Of a stretch of DNA of 63,854 nucleotides, positions 7,508 to 16,228 are shown in pieces. The notes under the pieces are model-generated. The model made no database searches, was not told the DNA's origin, and saw only the letters and a program-made list of their open reading frames with translations. Positions within the stretch are counted from its first letter, which is position 1. Each line of letters starts with the position of its first letter. A program made the position numbers and the translations under genes. The DNA is taken from positions 1-63,854 of the forward strand of contig JACPPF010000086.1 of assembly GCA_016191165.1 (NCBI GenBank), given 5' to 3'. Origin of the DNA: Planctomycetota bacterium (GTDB lineage Bacteria > Planctomycetota > Planctomycetia > Gemmatales > Gemmataceae).

Positions 7508-9246
7508 GGTTTTTGCCCAGCCACGTTTTCCGCGAAACGCATCACGCGCTGCACCATCTCGGCGAGCCCGTTGCGGCGTCCCTGGGTCAGGTTCTTGTCC
7601 AGCCCGATGCGTTGCATGAAGGCGGGCATGTCGAACGCGAGCACTTCGCCGGCGCGCTGCCCGCTATATAACCTTTGAAGGAGCGCCAGCTCGCCGCGCA
7701 CGATGTCGGCGTCACTGTCCGCCAGGAATTCGATCACGTCAGGGGTGCCCGGCTTCTTGCGGGCGTGCATGAAGACCGTGCTCTGGCAGCCTTGCACGCG
7801 ATTGCATTCTTGCTTGAGGACGTCGGGCATCGCTGGCAGCTTGCTGCCGATGTCGATCAAATACTCATATTTCTCGGCCCAGTCATCCACGACCTCGAAA
7901 ACCTCGGCGATTTCCTCGGCCGCCTCGCGCGTACTAGGGGCCGCGGCCTGGGGGTAAGGGTAATCGCCGTTCAACGACGCGCCGGCCCGGGGCCGGGCGC
8001 TGGCCACGATTTTCTCGACGGCCTCCGCGAAAGCCTCCACTTCTTCGAGCGTGTTGTACATCGCAAACGACGCGCGCGTCGTCCCCGCGATGCCGAAGCG
8101 TTCCATGAGCGGCTGGCAGCAATGGTGCCCGGTGCGAACTGCGATCCCCTCAATATCGAGCCGAGTGCCAACGTCGAGCGCCGACATATCCTCGACCACA
8201 AACGACAATACGCTCGCCTTCTCCTTCGCTGTCCCGATGATGCGCACGCCGGGGATGGACGCGATACGCTCGGTCGCGAATTCGAGTAGCCTGTGCTCAT
8301 GGCTGGCAATGGAGTCGCGGCCGATCTCTTCGAGATATTCCACCGCCGCGGCCAGGCCGATCGCGCCGGCGATGTTCGGCGTGCCGGCTTCAAATTTGTA
8401 GGGCAGCTGGTTCCAGGTCGTCTTTTCGAAGCTGACATAGCTGATCATGTCGCCGCCGGTTTGATACGGCGGCATCAGCTCAAGGTGTTGCGGCTTGCCA
8501 TACAGGGCGCCGATGCCCGTGGGCCCGTACACCTTGTGTCCCGAGAAGGCATAGAAATCGCAGTCAAGTTTTTGAACGTCAACTCGCAAGTGGGGCGCCG
8601 CCTGAGCGCCGTCGATGACGACGTAAACGCCGCGCTGGTGGGCGAGGTCGATGATTTTTTGAATTGGGTTGATCGTGCCCAGCGCGTTGGAGACGTGGGC
8701 GACGGAGATGATCCGGGTCGCGGGGTTGATCAGCTTTTCGAGCTCGTCGAGCCGCAGCTCGCCGTCGTCGTTGATCGGCACGACACGCAGGTTGGCGTGC
8801 TTCTCCCAGCAGAGCACCTGCCAGGGGACGATGTTGCTGTGATGCTCCAGGGCCGTGAGGATGACTTCGTCCCCGGCGTGGACATGGACTCGGCCAAACG
8901 TCTGGGCAATCAGGTTGATCGCCTCGGTGGCGCCGCGCGTGAAGATCAGTTCACGCAGGCATGGCGCGCCGATGAATTTCTGCACGGCGATGCGGGCTTC
9001 CTCGTACGCTTCCGTCGCGCGTTCACTCAGGGCATGGACGCCGCGATGCACGTTGGCGTGATCGTTTTCGTAATAGTGCTTGAGCGCGTGAATGACCGCG
9101 CGCGGTTTTTGTGACGAAGCGGCATTATCGAGGTAGACGAGCGGCTTGCCGTGGACTTTCTGATCGAGGATCGGGAAATCGGCGCGGATGCGTTCGACGT
9201 CGAACGGTATTTCTGATTTCGTTTGTCGTTCACCAATCGTGATCAT
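7504..9246 (-). CDS. sufS: SufS-SufE fusion: cysteine desulfurase with sulfur acceptor domain
   Basis: 580 residues. Residues about 15-415 are SufS: PLP lysine K238 in 'FSGHKVYGPTG', catalytic C376 in 'RTGHHCCQPLM', 'RASFAMYNT' after it. Residues about 440-575 are SufE, with the sulfur-accepting Cys C487 in 'NRVQGCQST'. The enzyme takes sulfur from cysteine and passes it to SufE within the same chain, for delivery to SufBCD. The frame extends 33 codons upstream, but this part is translation of the palindromic repeat at 9256-9331 ('HAPAWG'), so I start at the ATG at 9246; its ribosome binding site is weak. Fourth structural gene of the suf operon. Confidence 0.95.
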   Translation of the reverse strand: MITIGERQTKSEIPFDVERIRADFPILDQKVHGKPLVYLDNAASSQKPRAVIHALKHYYENDHANVHRGVHALSERATEAYEEARIAVQKFIGAPCLRELIFTRGATEAINLIAQTFGRVHVHAGDEVILTALEHHSNIVPWQVLCWEKHANLRVVPINDDGELRLDELEKLINPATRIISVAHVSNALGTINPIQKIIDLAHQRGVYVVIDGAQAAPHLRVDVQKLDCDFYAFSGHKVYGPTGIGALYGKPQHLELMPPYQTGGDMISYVSFEKTTWNQLPYKFEAGTPNIAGAIGLAAAVEYLEEIGRDSIASHEHRLLEFATERIASIPGVRIIGTAKEKASVLSFVVEDMSALDVGTRLDIEGIAVRTGHHCCQPLMERFGIAGTTRASFAMYNTLEEVEAFAEAVEKIVASARPRAGASLNGDYPYPQAAAPSTREAAEEIAEVFEVVDDWAEKYEYLIDIGSKLPAMPDVLKQECNRVQGCQSTVFMHARKKPGTPDVIEFLADSDADIVRGELALLQRLYSGQRAGEVLAFDMPAFMQRIGLDKNLTQGRRNGLAEMVQRVMRFAENVAGQKP

Positions 9247-9255
9247 GAGATTCGA

Positions 9256-9331
9256 CCAGCCCCACGCGCCAGCGTGGGGATTTGAATGTTGGACATTGCG
9301 TCCCCGGCCCCACGCTGGCGCGTGGGGCTGG
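9256..9331. repeat. palindromic repeat between sufD and sufSE
   Basis: CCAGCCCCACGC at 9256-9267 pairs with GCGTGGGGCTGG at 9320-9331. Each arm is also a hairpin: CCCCACGC-gcca-GCGTGGGG and CCCCACGC-tggc-GCGTGGGG, and the loops GCCA and TGGC are complementary to each other. Confidence 0.85.
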
Positions 9332-9334
9332 TGG

Positions 9335-10564
9335 TTAGCGCACAATGCGCGTTTCCATTTCCGCGCGAATCGCCTCGATCTTGACGCGGTTGACGATGTC
9401 GTTGGCGAACGCGAAGGTCAGCAGTCGTCGCGCCGGTTCGAGCGGGATGCCACGCGATTGTAGGTAAAACAACTGGGTCGCATCGAGCTGACCGATGGTG
9501 GCGCCGTGCGTGCATTTCACGTCGTCGGCGAAGATTTCGAGCTGAGGCTTGGTATTGATGGTCGCGTCGTCGGAGAGGAGCAGCACCTTGTTCGTCTGCT
9601 TGGCGTCGGTCTTCTGGGCGTCCTTGCGGACGAAGATCTTGCCGTTGAAGACTCCATGCGACTTGCCGTCGAGGATGCCCTTGTACAATTCATGGCTCGC
9701 GCAGTTGGGCTGAGCGTGGTCGATGACGGTAAAGTTGTCCATGTGTTGCTTGCCGTCAGCGAGGTAGAGGCCATTGACGGTCGCCTCGGCATGTTCGCCG
9801 TCGAAGCGAACGCGGACTTCATTGCGCACCAGGGCGCCGCCGAGCGAGAGATAGTGCGTCGTGAAGTTGCTCTTGGCGGCCATTACGACCTGCGTGTTGG
9901 CGATGTGGTAGGCGCTTACGCTTTCCTCTTGCACCTTCACATGGTCGAGTACGCCATAATCGCTGAGGGTAATCTCAGTGACAGCATTTGTGAAGTATGT
10001 TTGGCCGCCAAAGTATCGCTCAACGACAGTAGCCCGGGCATTTTTTCCGATGACGATCAACGTTCGGGGCTGAATAACAACTGGCTTCTCATCAGATCGA
10101 GCATAATGGATGATCTCGATCGGCGTTTCAAGAATGACGTCGTCGGGGATGGTCACGTAAAGTCCGTCCGCGACAAAGCTCGCATTGAGCGCCGTGAATG
10201 CATTGGCACGGACGTCCGCGATTTTGCCGACGAGTGGAAGGCTGCTTGGCGCATTCGCCAGGGAGCCGATCGAGATTGAGCTCGGAACGGGCGATGAAAT
10301 TGCAGGGGCGAATCGACCATTGAGAAAGTGGAATTGCAACTTGTTTTTCGGCGCCGCGGGGCCGCTCTCCATCAGCGCATTTGGCAATTCGAATGATGTC
10401 TCGGCGAGCGGCGCGATATTGGTGAAGCGCCAATCCTCTGACCTCACCGTCGGCAACGGCAGCGTCGCGAAGCGCGCCCGCGCTTCCTCACGCAGAGCGC
10501 GATAGCGCGGCGTCGCATCGCGATCGAACGGGGCGAATAGTTTCGTGAACATTGTCTTGTCCAT
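9335..10564 (-). CDS. sufD: Fe-S cluster assembly protein SufD
   Basis: 409 residues. SufD partners SufB in the SufBC2D scaffold that builds [Fe-S] clusters. The N-terminal half has 'SEDWRFTNIAPLAETSFELP'; the C-terminal half is the SufBD beta-helix core, with 'DNFTVIDHAQPNCASHELYK', 'GVFNGKIFVRKDAQKTDAKQ' and 'CTHGATIGQLDATQLFYLQS', including the conserved His of the cluster-forming site, and 'SRGIPLEPARRLLTFAFAND' at the end. ATG at 10564 used; a second ATG at 10552 (residue 5) is equally possible. It lies between palindromic repeats on both sides in the suf operon; its stop codon is only 3 bases from the repeat at 9256-9331. Confidence 0.95.
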   Translation of the reverse strand: MDKTMFTKLFAPFDRDATPRYRALREEARARFATLPLPTVRSEDWRFTNIAPLAETSFELPNALMESGPAAPKNKLQFHFLNGRFAPAISSPVPSSISIGSLANAPSSLPLVGKIADVRANAFTALNASFVADGLYVTIPDDVILETPIEIIHYARSDEKPVVIQPRTLIVIGKNARATVVERYFGGQTYFTNAVTEITLSDYGVLDHVKVQEESVSAYHIANTQVVMAAKSNFTTHYLSLGGALVRNEVRVRFDGEHAEATVNGLYLADGKQHMDNFTVIDHAQPNCASHELYKGILDGKSHGVFNGKIFVRKDAQKTDAKQTNKVLLLSDDATINTKPQLEIFADDVKCTHGATIGQLDATQLFYLQSRGIPLEPARRLLTFAFANDIVNRVKIEAIRAEMETRIVR

Positions 10565-10571
10565 GGTTCAT

Positions 10572-10627
10572 ATAGCCCGCCATTTATGGCGGGCCTCGCA
10601 ACGAACCCGCCATGAATGGCGGGCTAT
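10572..10627. repeat. palindromic repeat between sufC and sufD
   Basis: ATAGCCCGCCAT (10572-10583) pairs with ATGGCGGGCTAT (10616-10627). Each arm is itself a hairpin (GCCCGCCA/TGGCGGGC and CCCGCCAT/ATGGCGGG). It fills almost the entire sufC-sufD gap. Confidence 0.85.
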
Positions 10628-10630
10628 TTG

Positions 10631-11386
10631 TCAAACGGTTGCCATCCCTGCCTTGATCGGATCGTACCCGTGCGCCTCCAGCTCCAGCGCCAGCCCTTTG
10701 CCGCCCGTCTTCACGATGCGGCCTTCCGACAACACATGCACGAAGTCCGGCACGATGTGGTCCAGCAGCCGCTGGTAATGCGTGATGACGATCATCGCGC
10801 GATCCTTCGAACGCAGGGCGTTGACGCCTTCCGCGACCGCCTTCATCGCGTCGATGTCCAGCCCCGAATCGGTCTCATCGAGGATGCACAGCTTCGGCTC
10901 CAGCACGGCCATCTGGAAGATCTCGTTGCGTTTCTTTTCGCCGCCGGAGAAGCCTTCGTTGACGGCGCGTTTGAGCAAGTCCTCCGGCATGTGCAGGACC
11001 TTGGCCTTCGCCTTGACCAGCTTGAGAAACGCCGCCGCGTCAAGTTCAGGCTCCCCGCGATACTTGCGCACCGAGTTGACCGATGCGCGCAGGAAGTAAT
11101 TGTTGGTGACGCCGGGAATCTCGACCGGGTACTGGAACGCAAGGAAGATGCCTTCGCCGGCGCGTTCCTCGGGTTTCATGTCGAGGAGGTTCTTGCCCTC
11201 GAAGAGGACTTCGCCCTCGGTCACTTCGAAGGCGTCCTTGCCGGTGAGAACGCCGGCGAGCGTGCTCTTGCCGGAGCCGTTGGGCCCCATGATGGCGTGT
11301 ACCTCGCCGGATTTGACGGTGAGGTTGATGCCGCGCAGGATGTCCTTGTCGGCGACTTTGGCGTGGAGGTTTCTTATCGTTAACAT
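10631..11386 (-). CDS. sufC: Fe-S cluster assembly ATPase SufC
   Basis: 251 residues, the usual length. ABC-type ATPase of the SufBCD scaffold, cytoplasmic. Walker A 'GPNGSGKST' near residue 33, Q-loop region 'IFLAFQYPVEIPGV', signature 'GFSGGEKKRNEIFQMA', Walker B 'LCILDETDSGLDID', H-loop 'MIVITHYQRLL'. The frame extends upstream through the repeat at 11403-11458, but 'MLTIRNLHAKV' at 11386 is the normal SufC start and is preceded by AAGGGAAAAAC. Third gene of the suf operon. Confidence 0.97.
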   Translation of the reverse strand: MLTIRNLHAKVADKDILRGINLTVKSGEVHAIMGPNGSGKSTLAGVLTGKDAFEVTEGEVLFEGKNLLDMKPEERAGEGIFLAFQYPVEIPGVTNNYFLRASVNSVRKYRGEPELDAAAFLKLVKAKAKVLHMPEDLLKRAVNEGFSGGEKKRNEIFQMAVLEPKLCILDETDSGLDIDAMKAVAEGVNALRSKDRAMIVITHYQRLLDHIVPDFVHVLSEGRIVKTGGKGLALELEAHGYDPIKAGMATV

Positions 11387-11402
11387 TGTTTTTCCCTTGT
11401 TT

Positions 11403-11458
11403 GCCGCTTGCGGCTTAGCGCTCGTATGGCGCCATGCGAGCGCTAAGCCGCAAGCGGC
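11403..11458. repeat. palindromic repeat between sufB and sufC (CCGCTTGCGG family)
   Basis: Near-perfect palindrome of 23-bp arms beginning GCCGCTTGCGGCTTAGCGCT and ending AGCGCTAAGCCGCAAGCGGC, with a short central TATGGCGCCATG. It abuts the sufB stop codon. Related copies lie at 16229-16283, 46530-46566 and, decayed, 61367-61422. Confidence 0.9.
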
Positions 11459-12909
11459 TATCCAACACTCCCCTCCAGGCTCACGCCCAGGAGCTTCTTC
11501 GCCTCGACCGCGAACTCCATCGGCAGTTCCTTGAAGACTTCCTTGCAGAAGCCGTTGACGATCATGCTGACGGCATCCTCGGCGCTCAGGCCGCGCTGCT
11601 TGCAATAGAAGATCTGGTCCTCACCGATCTTCGACGTGGAGGCTTCGTGCTCGACGGTGGAGCTGGTGTTCTTCACCTCGATGTACGGGAACGTGTGGGC
11701 GCCGCACTTGTCGCCCAAGAGGAGCGAATCGCACTGGCTGTAGTTGCGCGCGTTCTCGGCCCCCTTCAGGACCTTCACCTGGCCGCGATAAGTGTTCTGT
11801 CCGCGGCCGGCGGAGATGCCCTTGGAGACGATGGTGCTCGAGGTGTTCTTGCCGACGTGGATCATCTTGGTGCCGGTGTCGGCTTGTTGCTTGTGATTGG
11901 TCAACGCGACGGAGTAGAATTCGCCGACCGAGTCGTCGCCGATCAGGATGCAGCTGGGGTATTTCCAGGTGATCGCGGAGCCGGTTTCGACTTGCGTCCA
12001 GGAGATCTTGCTGTTGCGCCCCCGGCAAGCTCCGCGCTTGGTGACGAAGTTGTAGATGCCCCCCTTGCCGTCCTTGTCGCCGGGATACCAGTTTTGCACA
12101 GTCGAATACTTGATTTGCGAACCCTCGCCGACGCTTACGAGCTCGACGACGGCCGCGTGCAGTTGATTCTCATCGCGGATCGGGGCGGTGCAGCCTTCGA
12201 GATAGCTGACATACGCGCCTTCTTCGCAGACGATCAGCGTGCGTTCGAACTGCCCCGTCTCCTTGGCGTTGATGCGGAAGTACGTCGAAAGCTCCATCGG
12301 GCAGCGCACCCCCTTGGGGATGTACGCGAACGAGCCATCGCTGAAGACCGCGGAGTTGAGCGTCGCGAAATAGTTGTCGTTGTAGGGGACCACGGAGCCG
12401 AGGTACTTCTTGACCAGCTCCGGATGATTCTGCACCGCTTCCGAGAATGAGCAGAAGATGACACCCATCTCGGCGAGCTTGCCCCGAAAGGTCGTGGCGA
12501 CCGACACGCTGTCGAACACCGCGTCCACGGCGACGCCGGTGAGGCGCTTCTGCTCGTCGAGCGAGATGCCGAGCTTCTCGAACGTCTTGAGCATTTCCGG
12601 ATCGACTTCATCGAGGCTCTTGAGTTGCTTCTTGGGCTTGGGCGCGGAATAGTAGATCATGTTCTGATAATCGACCGGCGGGAACGTGACGTTTGGCCAC
12701 CAGCGCGGCTCTTCCATCGTGGTCCAATACCGATACGCCTTGAGTCGCCAGTCGAGCAACCATTGTGGTTCTTTCTTCTTGGTGGAGATGAGGCGCACGA
12801 CGTCTTCGCTGAGGCCCTTGGGGATTGCTTCCGCTTCGATATCGGAGACGAAGCCCCATTCGTATTCCTTGTTGGCGAACTGTTCGATGGTTTGGGTTGC
12901 GGTGGTCAT
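11458..12909 (-). CDS. sufB: Fe-S cluster assembly protein SufB
   Basis: 483 residues, full length for SufB. Scaffold subunit on which the nascent Fe-S cluster is formed with SufC and SufD. Typical segments: '[20 protein letters not shown]' at the N-terminus, '[20 protein letters not shown]', '[20 protein letters not shown]', '[20 protein letters not shown]', and C-terminal '[20 protein letters not shown]', which holds the Cys proposed to take part in cluster assembly. ATG at 12909 is the only plausible start. First structural gene after the sufR regulator. Confidence 0.97.
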   Translation of the reverse strand: MTTATQTIEQFANKEYEWGFVSDIEAEAIPKGLSEDVVRLISTKKKEPQWLLDWRLKAYRYWTTMEEPRWWPNVTFPPVDYQNMIYYSAPKPKKQLKSLDEVDPEMLKTFEKLGISLDEQKRLTGVAVDAVFDSVSVATTFRGKLAEMGVIFCSFSEAVQNHPELVKKYLGSVVPYNDNYFATLNSAVFSDGSFAYIPKGVRCPMELSTYFRINAKETGQFERTLIVCEEGAYVSYLEGCTAPIRDENQLHAAVVELVSVGEGSQIKYSTVQNWYPGDKDGKGGIYNFVTKRGACRGRNSKISWTQVETGSAITWKYPSCILIGDDSVGEFYSVALTNHKQQADTGTKMIHVGKNTSSTIVSKGISAGRGQNTYRGQVKVLKGAENARNYSQCDSLLLGDKCGAHTFPYIEVKNTSSTVEHEASTSKIGEDQIFYCKQRGLSAEDAVSMIVNGFCKEVFKELPMEFAVEAKKLLGVSLEGSVG

Positions 12910-12925
12910 GATCCTGTCCTTTCAA

Positions 12926-12992
12926 GCCCCGCGACGAGCGCAGCGATTCGCGGGGTTCGTATCCCCAGGAATCGCTGCGCTCATCCTGGGGC
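12926..12992. repeat. double-hairpin palindromic repeat between sufR and sufB
   Basis: Two hairpins: CCCCGCGA/TCGCGGGG (12927-12955) and CCCCAGGA/TCCTGGGG (12963-12991). Their loops contain GAGCGCAGCGAT and ATCGCTGCGCTC, which are perfectly complementary, so the element could also fold as one large structure or form kissing loops. Confidence 0.85.
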
Positions 12993-12999
12993 ATGATTG

Positions 13000-13509
13000 T
13001 CATTTGACGGTCAACGTCACTAGCTGCGGCTCGTCGTCCAGCACCGCCGCGGCCAAACGTTCGCGCAGCAACTCTGGCAAACGCCCTTCGTGCTGGATCA
13101 AATCGGCCAGCGTGATCTGATCGAGCGTGTGGCGCAGCCAATGTTCGAGCGTTTGCCAAAGCGACTTGAGCGTGCAGGTCGAATGATTCTTGCAAACGCC
13201 GTTGGGCGCTTCACTGCCGGCGTGCTTCTGGCAGTATTCGGTTTCCTCAAAAAGCGGCTCGCCAAGCGTCAATAGCAGCGAACCCAGACCGATTTCCTCG
13301 GCCGGGCGCGTCAGATGATACCCGCCGGCGCGGCCGCGCACGCTGTCCACCATCCCGGCGTTCCGCAGCACCGACATCAACTTGGCGACGTACGGCACCG
13401 AGAGCCCTTCCGCGGCAGCGACTTCCGGCAACGTGACAGCCCCGCTCTCGGCTTTTGCCAGCCGCAAGACGCAGCGCAGTCCGTATTCTTCCTGAGCGGT
13501 GATCTTCAT
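13000..13509 (-). CDS. sufR: Rrf2-family Fe-S-sensing regulator of the suf operon
   Basis: 169 residues. Rrf2/IscR-type transcription regulator: N-terminal winged helix ('ALRLAKAESGAVTLPEVAAA'-like region; 'LSVPYVAKLMSVLRNAGMVD' is the recognition-helix segment, 'GRAGGYHLTRPAEEI' the wing). C93, C106 and C112 in 'EYCQK...NGVCKNHSTCTL' correspond to the three cluster-binding Cys of IscR, with a longer first spacing. The open frame extends more than 500 codons upstream, antisense to the next gene, but GGAG lies 9 bases before the ATG at 13509 and family homology starts there. As first gene of the suf operon it probably represses it when holding a cluster. The symbol sufR is used by function; it is not orthologous to cyanobacterial SufR with certainty. 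Confidence 0.92.
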   Translation of the reverse strand: MKITAQEEYGLRCVLRLAKAESGAVTLPEVAAAEGLSVPYVAKLMSVLRNAGMVDSVRGRAGGYHLTRPAEEIGLGSLLLTLGEPLFEETEYCQKHAGSEAPNGVCKNHSTCTLKSLWQTLEHWLRHTLDQITLADLIQHEGRLPELLRERLAAAVLDDEPQLVTLTVK

Positions 13510-13543
13510 CGGATGATTCTCCACGAAGGCTCTTCTACCTTCA

Positions 13544-13571
13544 TTGTTAGGAATGTGTACTTTTTTGTCAA
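13544..13571 (-). promoter_or_regulatory. sigma70-type promoter of the suf operon
   Basis: On the minus strand, TTGACA (13571-13566) and TAACAA (13549-13544) are 16 bases apart, placing transcription start about 28 bases before sufR. The -35 is a perfect consensus. The stretch is AT-rich compared with its surroundings, as expected for the operator of an Rrf2 repressor, although I cannot define the operator. Confidence 0.55.
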
Positions 13572-13788
13572 GTTTAGCCGCACGCTTTTGGCGTGCGTGG
13601 AGCGCGATGCGAAAAATCGTCAAAACCGATTCGCGCGGCAAGGTTTTCCCCATCCGCCATACCCAAAGGGGTAATTCATTTGACAGGGCTACGAAACTGT
13701 TTACACTGGATGGAATGGGAGGCCGACCCATGCGCCCGCGGTCTCCGCCATATCGTTCGCGGTCGTCTTTCATCGCAGAGGTGGTCTC

Positions 13789-15471
13789 ATGGCCGGTCTC
13801 AAGAAGAAAAAAAAAGAAAAAAGCGGCAGCCCGAACGTGGTCCTCGTCGTGTTCCTGGTCCTGTTTGTGATCGTGTCGATAACCCTTGGCGTCCTGCTTT
13901 ATTACGCGCTCCAGGAAAAGGATGATGCGAATACCAAACGAATCCTGGCAAAGAAGGAGTCTGACGCAACGCAGAAGGTCGCCGACTATTACTCCATGCT
14001 CTATTTTGACGCACGGACCCAGTGGGGTGACCGATTGGACGCCGACGAAGCCGATAAATCCGCCAAGGATCAGATGGTCCTCAACCGCGAGGAATTCCTG
14101 AAACCCAACTTCGGCAATTTCGCCGGCGCGCCCGCCACCAAGGAATCCGCCCTGAAGTTCATGAACAAGATTCGCGACAACGACAAACTGGGCAAGGCGA
14201 ATAACGGCGATTACAAACTGAAAATCGACGACCTGCTCAAGACCGCGAAGGACGAGGCCGCGAAATGGAAGGCCGACTATTTCGAGGAAGCGGCCAAGAA
14301 CGCGCGCATGGAAAAGCTCTCCGCCAAGCTGACGGAGAAGCAAGACACGTTCCACAAGGAGCTGCGTACCTCGATCAACACGGAGAACGCCAACATCCTG
14401 AAGGCGGCTCAGGTGAAATCCGACGAATTCAAGGACCTGCAAAAGGCCTTCACCGACCTCAAGACGGAAAACGAGGACAAGGACCAGAAGTTGAACGCTC
14501 TGAAGGAAAGCACCCAGAAACAAATCAACAAGCTGACGCGCCAGGTCAACATCCTCGAAGCCGAGCGTCGTGAGATGGCCGGCGCTGGTCCTGGTGGCGG
14601 CGGTAATCCCAACCGCGGCGGCGGTGAAGCCTTCCCCCTGCTCCTCGACCTCTCCACCGGCAAGCCGCTCTGGGATGCCCCCGTCGGCAAGATCGTCCGC
14701 GTCGATCTCGAAATCCGCCAGGTCACCATCAACCTCGGCAAGGCCCATGGCATCGTGCCGGAAGTCACCTTTAACATCTTCGCCGCCGGCGCCAATGGCC
14801 GGGCCGAGAAACAGATGAAAGGCTCCATCGAGGTCATCAAGGTAATCGACGCCAACACGTCCCAGTGCCGCATCAATGTGCTTTACGACGTGGAAGGCCG
14901 GGAGATTGTGCTCAACAACAAGACCCGCTTTCAGCTGATCCGGGAAGCGGAGGCCCCGCTGCGCGAGGGGGATCTGCTTTACAATTTGTTCTGGGGCACG
15001 CGCGTCGCCGTGGCGGGTTATGTCGACATCACGGGGGATTTCTCCCACGACCCTGCCGAGCAGAATCGCCAGATGGAGGATTTCATCTACCTGCTCAAAC
15101 GCAACGGCATGCAGGTCGATGCGTTCGTCGATCTCCGCGACGGGCAGATCAAGGGCAAGATCACGCCGCGCACGCGCTACCTCATCAACGGACTCAAGCT
15201 CAAAGTCGCCAAGGCCGATGCCGAGAAAATGGGCGACGACGAAAAAGGCAAGGAGCCCAACGCCGATCGCAACGCCACCGTCAACAAGGCCAGCGCCACG
15301 CTACGAAAAGAAGCGATCGACGGCGGGCTATTGATGATTTCTCCCGAGAATTTTGCGACCGTCATCGGCTATCGCCGGGCGCGCAACGCGAACACGCCGG
15401 ACATTTCGACATTCCGCCCCTCGCTGCCCTACGCCGGCAAAGCGGAGCAGCCAAAGGGGGAAGCGAAATAA
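13789..15471 (+). CDS. membrane-anchored coiled-coil protein of unknown function
   Basis: 560 residues. Lys-rich cytoplasmic N-terminus ('GLKKKKKEKSG'), one membrane helix at about 18-41 ('VVLVVFLVLFVIVSITLGVL'), then a long, highly charged helical region (about 45-265) with heptad-like pattern ('KSDEFKDLQKAFTDLKTENE'), a short Gly/Pro linker ('GAGPGGGGNPNRGGG', about 264-280), and a C-terminal globular region of beta-strand character ending in 'GYVDITGDFSHDP...FIYLLKRNGMQVDAFVDLRDG', which resembles a BRCT-like pattern weakly. GAGGTGG precedes the ATG. It is divergently oriented from the suf operon. Planctomycetes have many such proteins; function unknown. The topology suggests an extracytoplasmic coiled coil. 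Confidence 0.85.
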   Translation: MAGLKKKKKEKSGSPNVVLVVFLVLFVIVSITLGVLLYYALQEKDDANTKRILAKKESDATQKVADYYSMLYFDARTQWGDRLDADEADKSAKDQMVLNREEFLKPNFGNFAGAPATKESALKFMNKIRDNDKLGKANNGDYKLKIDDLLKTAKDEAAKWKADYFEEAAKNARMEKLSAKLTEKQDTFHKELRTSINTENANILKAAQVKSDEFKDLQKAFTDLKTENEDKDQKLNALKESTQKQINKLTRQVNILEAERREMAGAGPGGGGNPNRGGGEAFPLLLDLSTGKPLWDAPVGKIVRVDLEIRQVTINLGKAHGIVPEVTFNIFAAGANGRAEKQMKGSIEVIKVIDANTSQCRINVLYDVEGREIVLNNKTRFQLIREAEAPLREGDLLYNLFWGTRVAVAGYVDITGDFSHDPAEQNRQMEDFIYLLKRNGMQVDAFVDLRDGQIKGKITPRTRYLINGLKLKVAKADAEKMGDDEKGKEPNADRNATVNKASATLRKEAIDGGLLMISPENFATVIGYRRARNANTPDISTFRPSLPYAGKAEQPKGEAK

Positions 15472-15670
15472 ATTCCATCGTCAAGGAGGGCGTACGGACC
15501 CGACGCTTCGATTTTCCGGGACTCCCCTCGGACGGGGATCGCTTGCCCTCCGCGCTCGACTCACTCCGTCAGATTGCATAGAATCTCTCAAACGACTTGT
15601 TGGACCGCGTTCCAATATTCCTGTCGCGCAAGCGGCTTGCCTGTATGGTTCCTACCAAGGGAGCAAACCG

Positions 15671-16216
15671 ATGAAGAGAATCACCATCCTCGCCCTGGGC
15701 CTGTCGCTTGGCATGTGCGTCCATTTGGTGTTCGCCGGCGGCGAAATCCTCGAGCTTGGCGGACTGAAATCGAAGGTGCCCGAGGGCTGGAAAAAACAAA
15801 AGCCGGTCAGCAGACTGCGCAAGGCCCAGTTCGCCCTGCCCAAGGCGAAGGGAGACAAGGAGGACGCCGACCTCGCCATCTTCGGCGGTATCGGCGGCAG
15901 TGCCGAAGCCAATATCGAACGCTGGAAAATGCTGTTCATTCCCCCCGAAGGCAAGACGCTCGCAGAGGCCTCGAAACTTGATAAGTATTCCATTGGCAAA
16001 GTGGCAGAGGTCGTCGTCTTTGACATCTCCGGGACGTACCTGTACCGCGACCCGAGCAATCCCAACGCGAAGCAGGAGCGCAAGGAAAATTTTCGCCGCA
16101 TCAACGTGATCCTCAGCACCGACAAGGACTCGGTGGTCATCACGCTCGCCGGGCCTGCCAACACGGTGGCGAAGCACAAGGCGGCATTTGATGGCTGGAT
16201 CAAGGCGTTCAAATAA
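15671..16216 (+). CDS. exported protein of unknown function
   Basis: 181 residues. Signal peptide 'MKRITILALGLSLGMCVHLV' with probable cleavage after 'FAGG'. The mature part has 'VPEGWKKQKPVSRLRKAQFA', 'IERWKMLFIPPEG' and a C-terminal 'VAKHKAAFDGWIKAFK', a pattern seen in small planctomycete secreted proteins that carry one alpha/beta domain. AAGGGAG lies 8 bases before the ATG at 15671, which decides the start over upstream in-frame codons that translate intergenic sequence. No function assigned; probably periplasmic. Confidence 0.85.
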   Translation: MKRITILALGLSLGMCVHLVFAGGEILELGGLKSKVPEGWKKQKPVSRLRKAQFALPKAKGDKEDADLAIFGGIGGSAEANIERWKMLFIPPEGKTLAEASKLDKYSIGKVAEVVVFDISGTYLYRDPSNPNAKQERKENFRRINVILSTDKDSVVITLAGPANTVAKHKAAFDGWIKAFK

Positions 16217-16228
16217 GCGATTGCTTTC

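Noticed and set aside
7504-9345. N-terminal extension of SufSE starting at 9345
   Set aside because: The added 33 residues translate the palindromic repeat between sufD and sufSE and have no counterpart in the SufS family.
13000-15048. A 682-residue protein covering sufR and the antisense of the next gene
   Set aside because: The first 500 residues are a mirror of the plus-strand coiled-coil gene; the Rrf2 domain with its own ribosome binding site and promoter starts at 13509.
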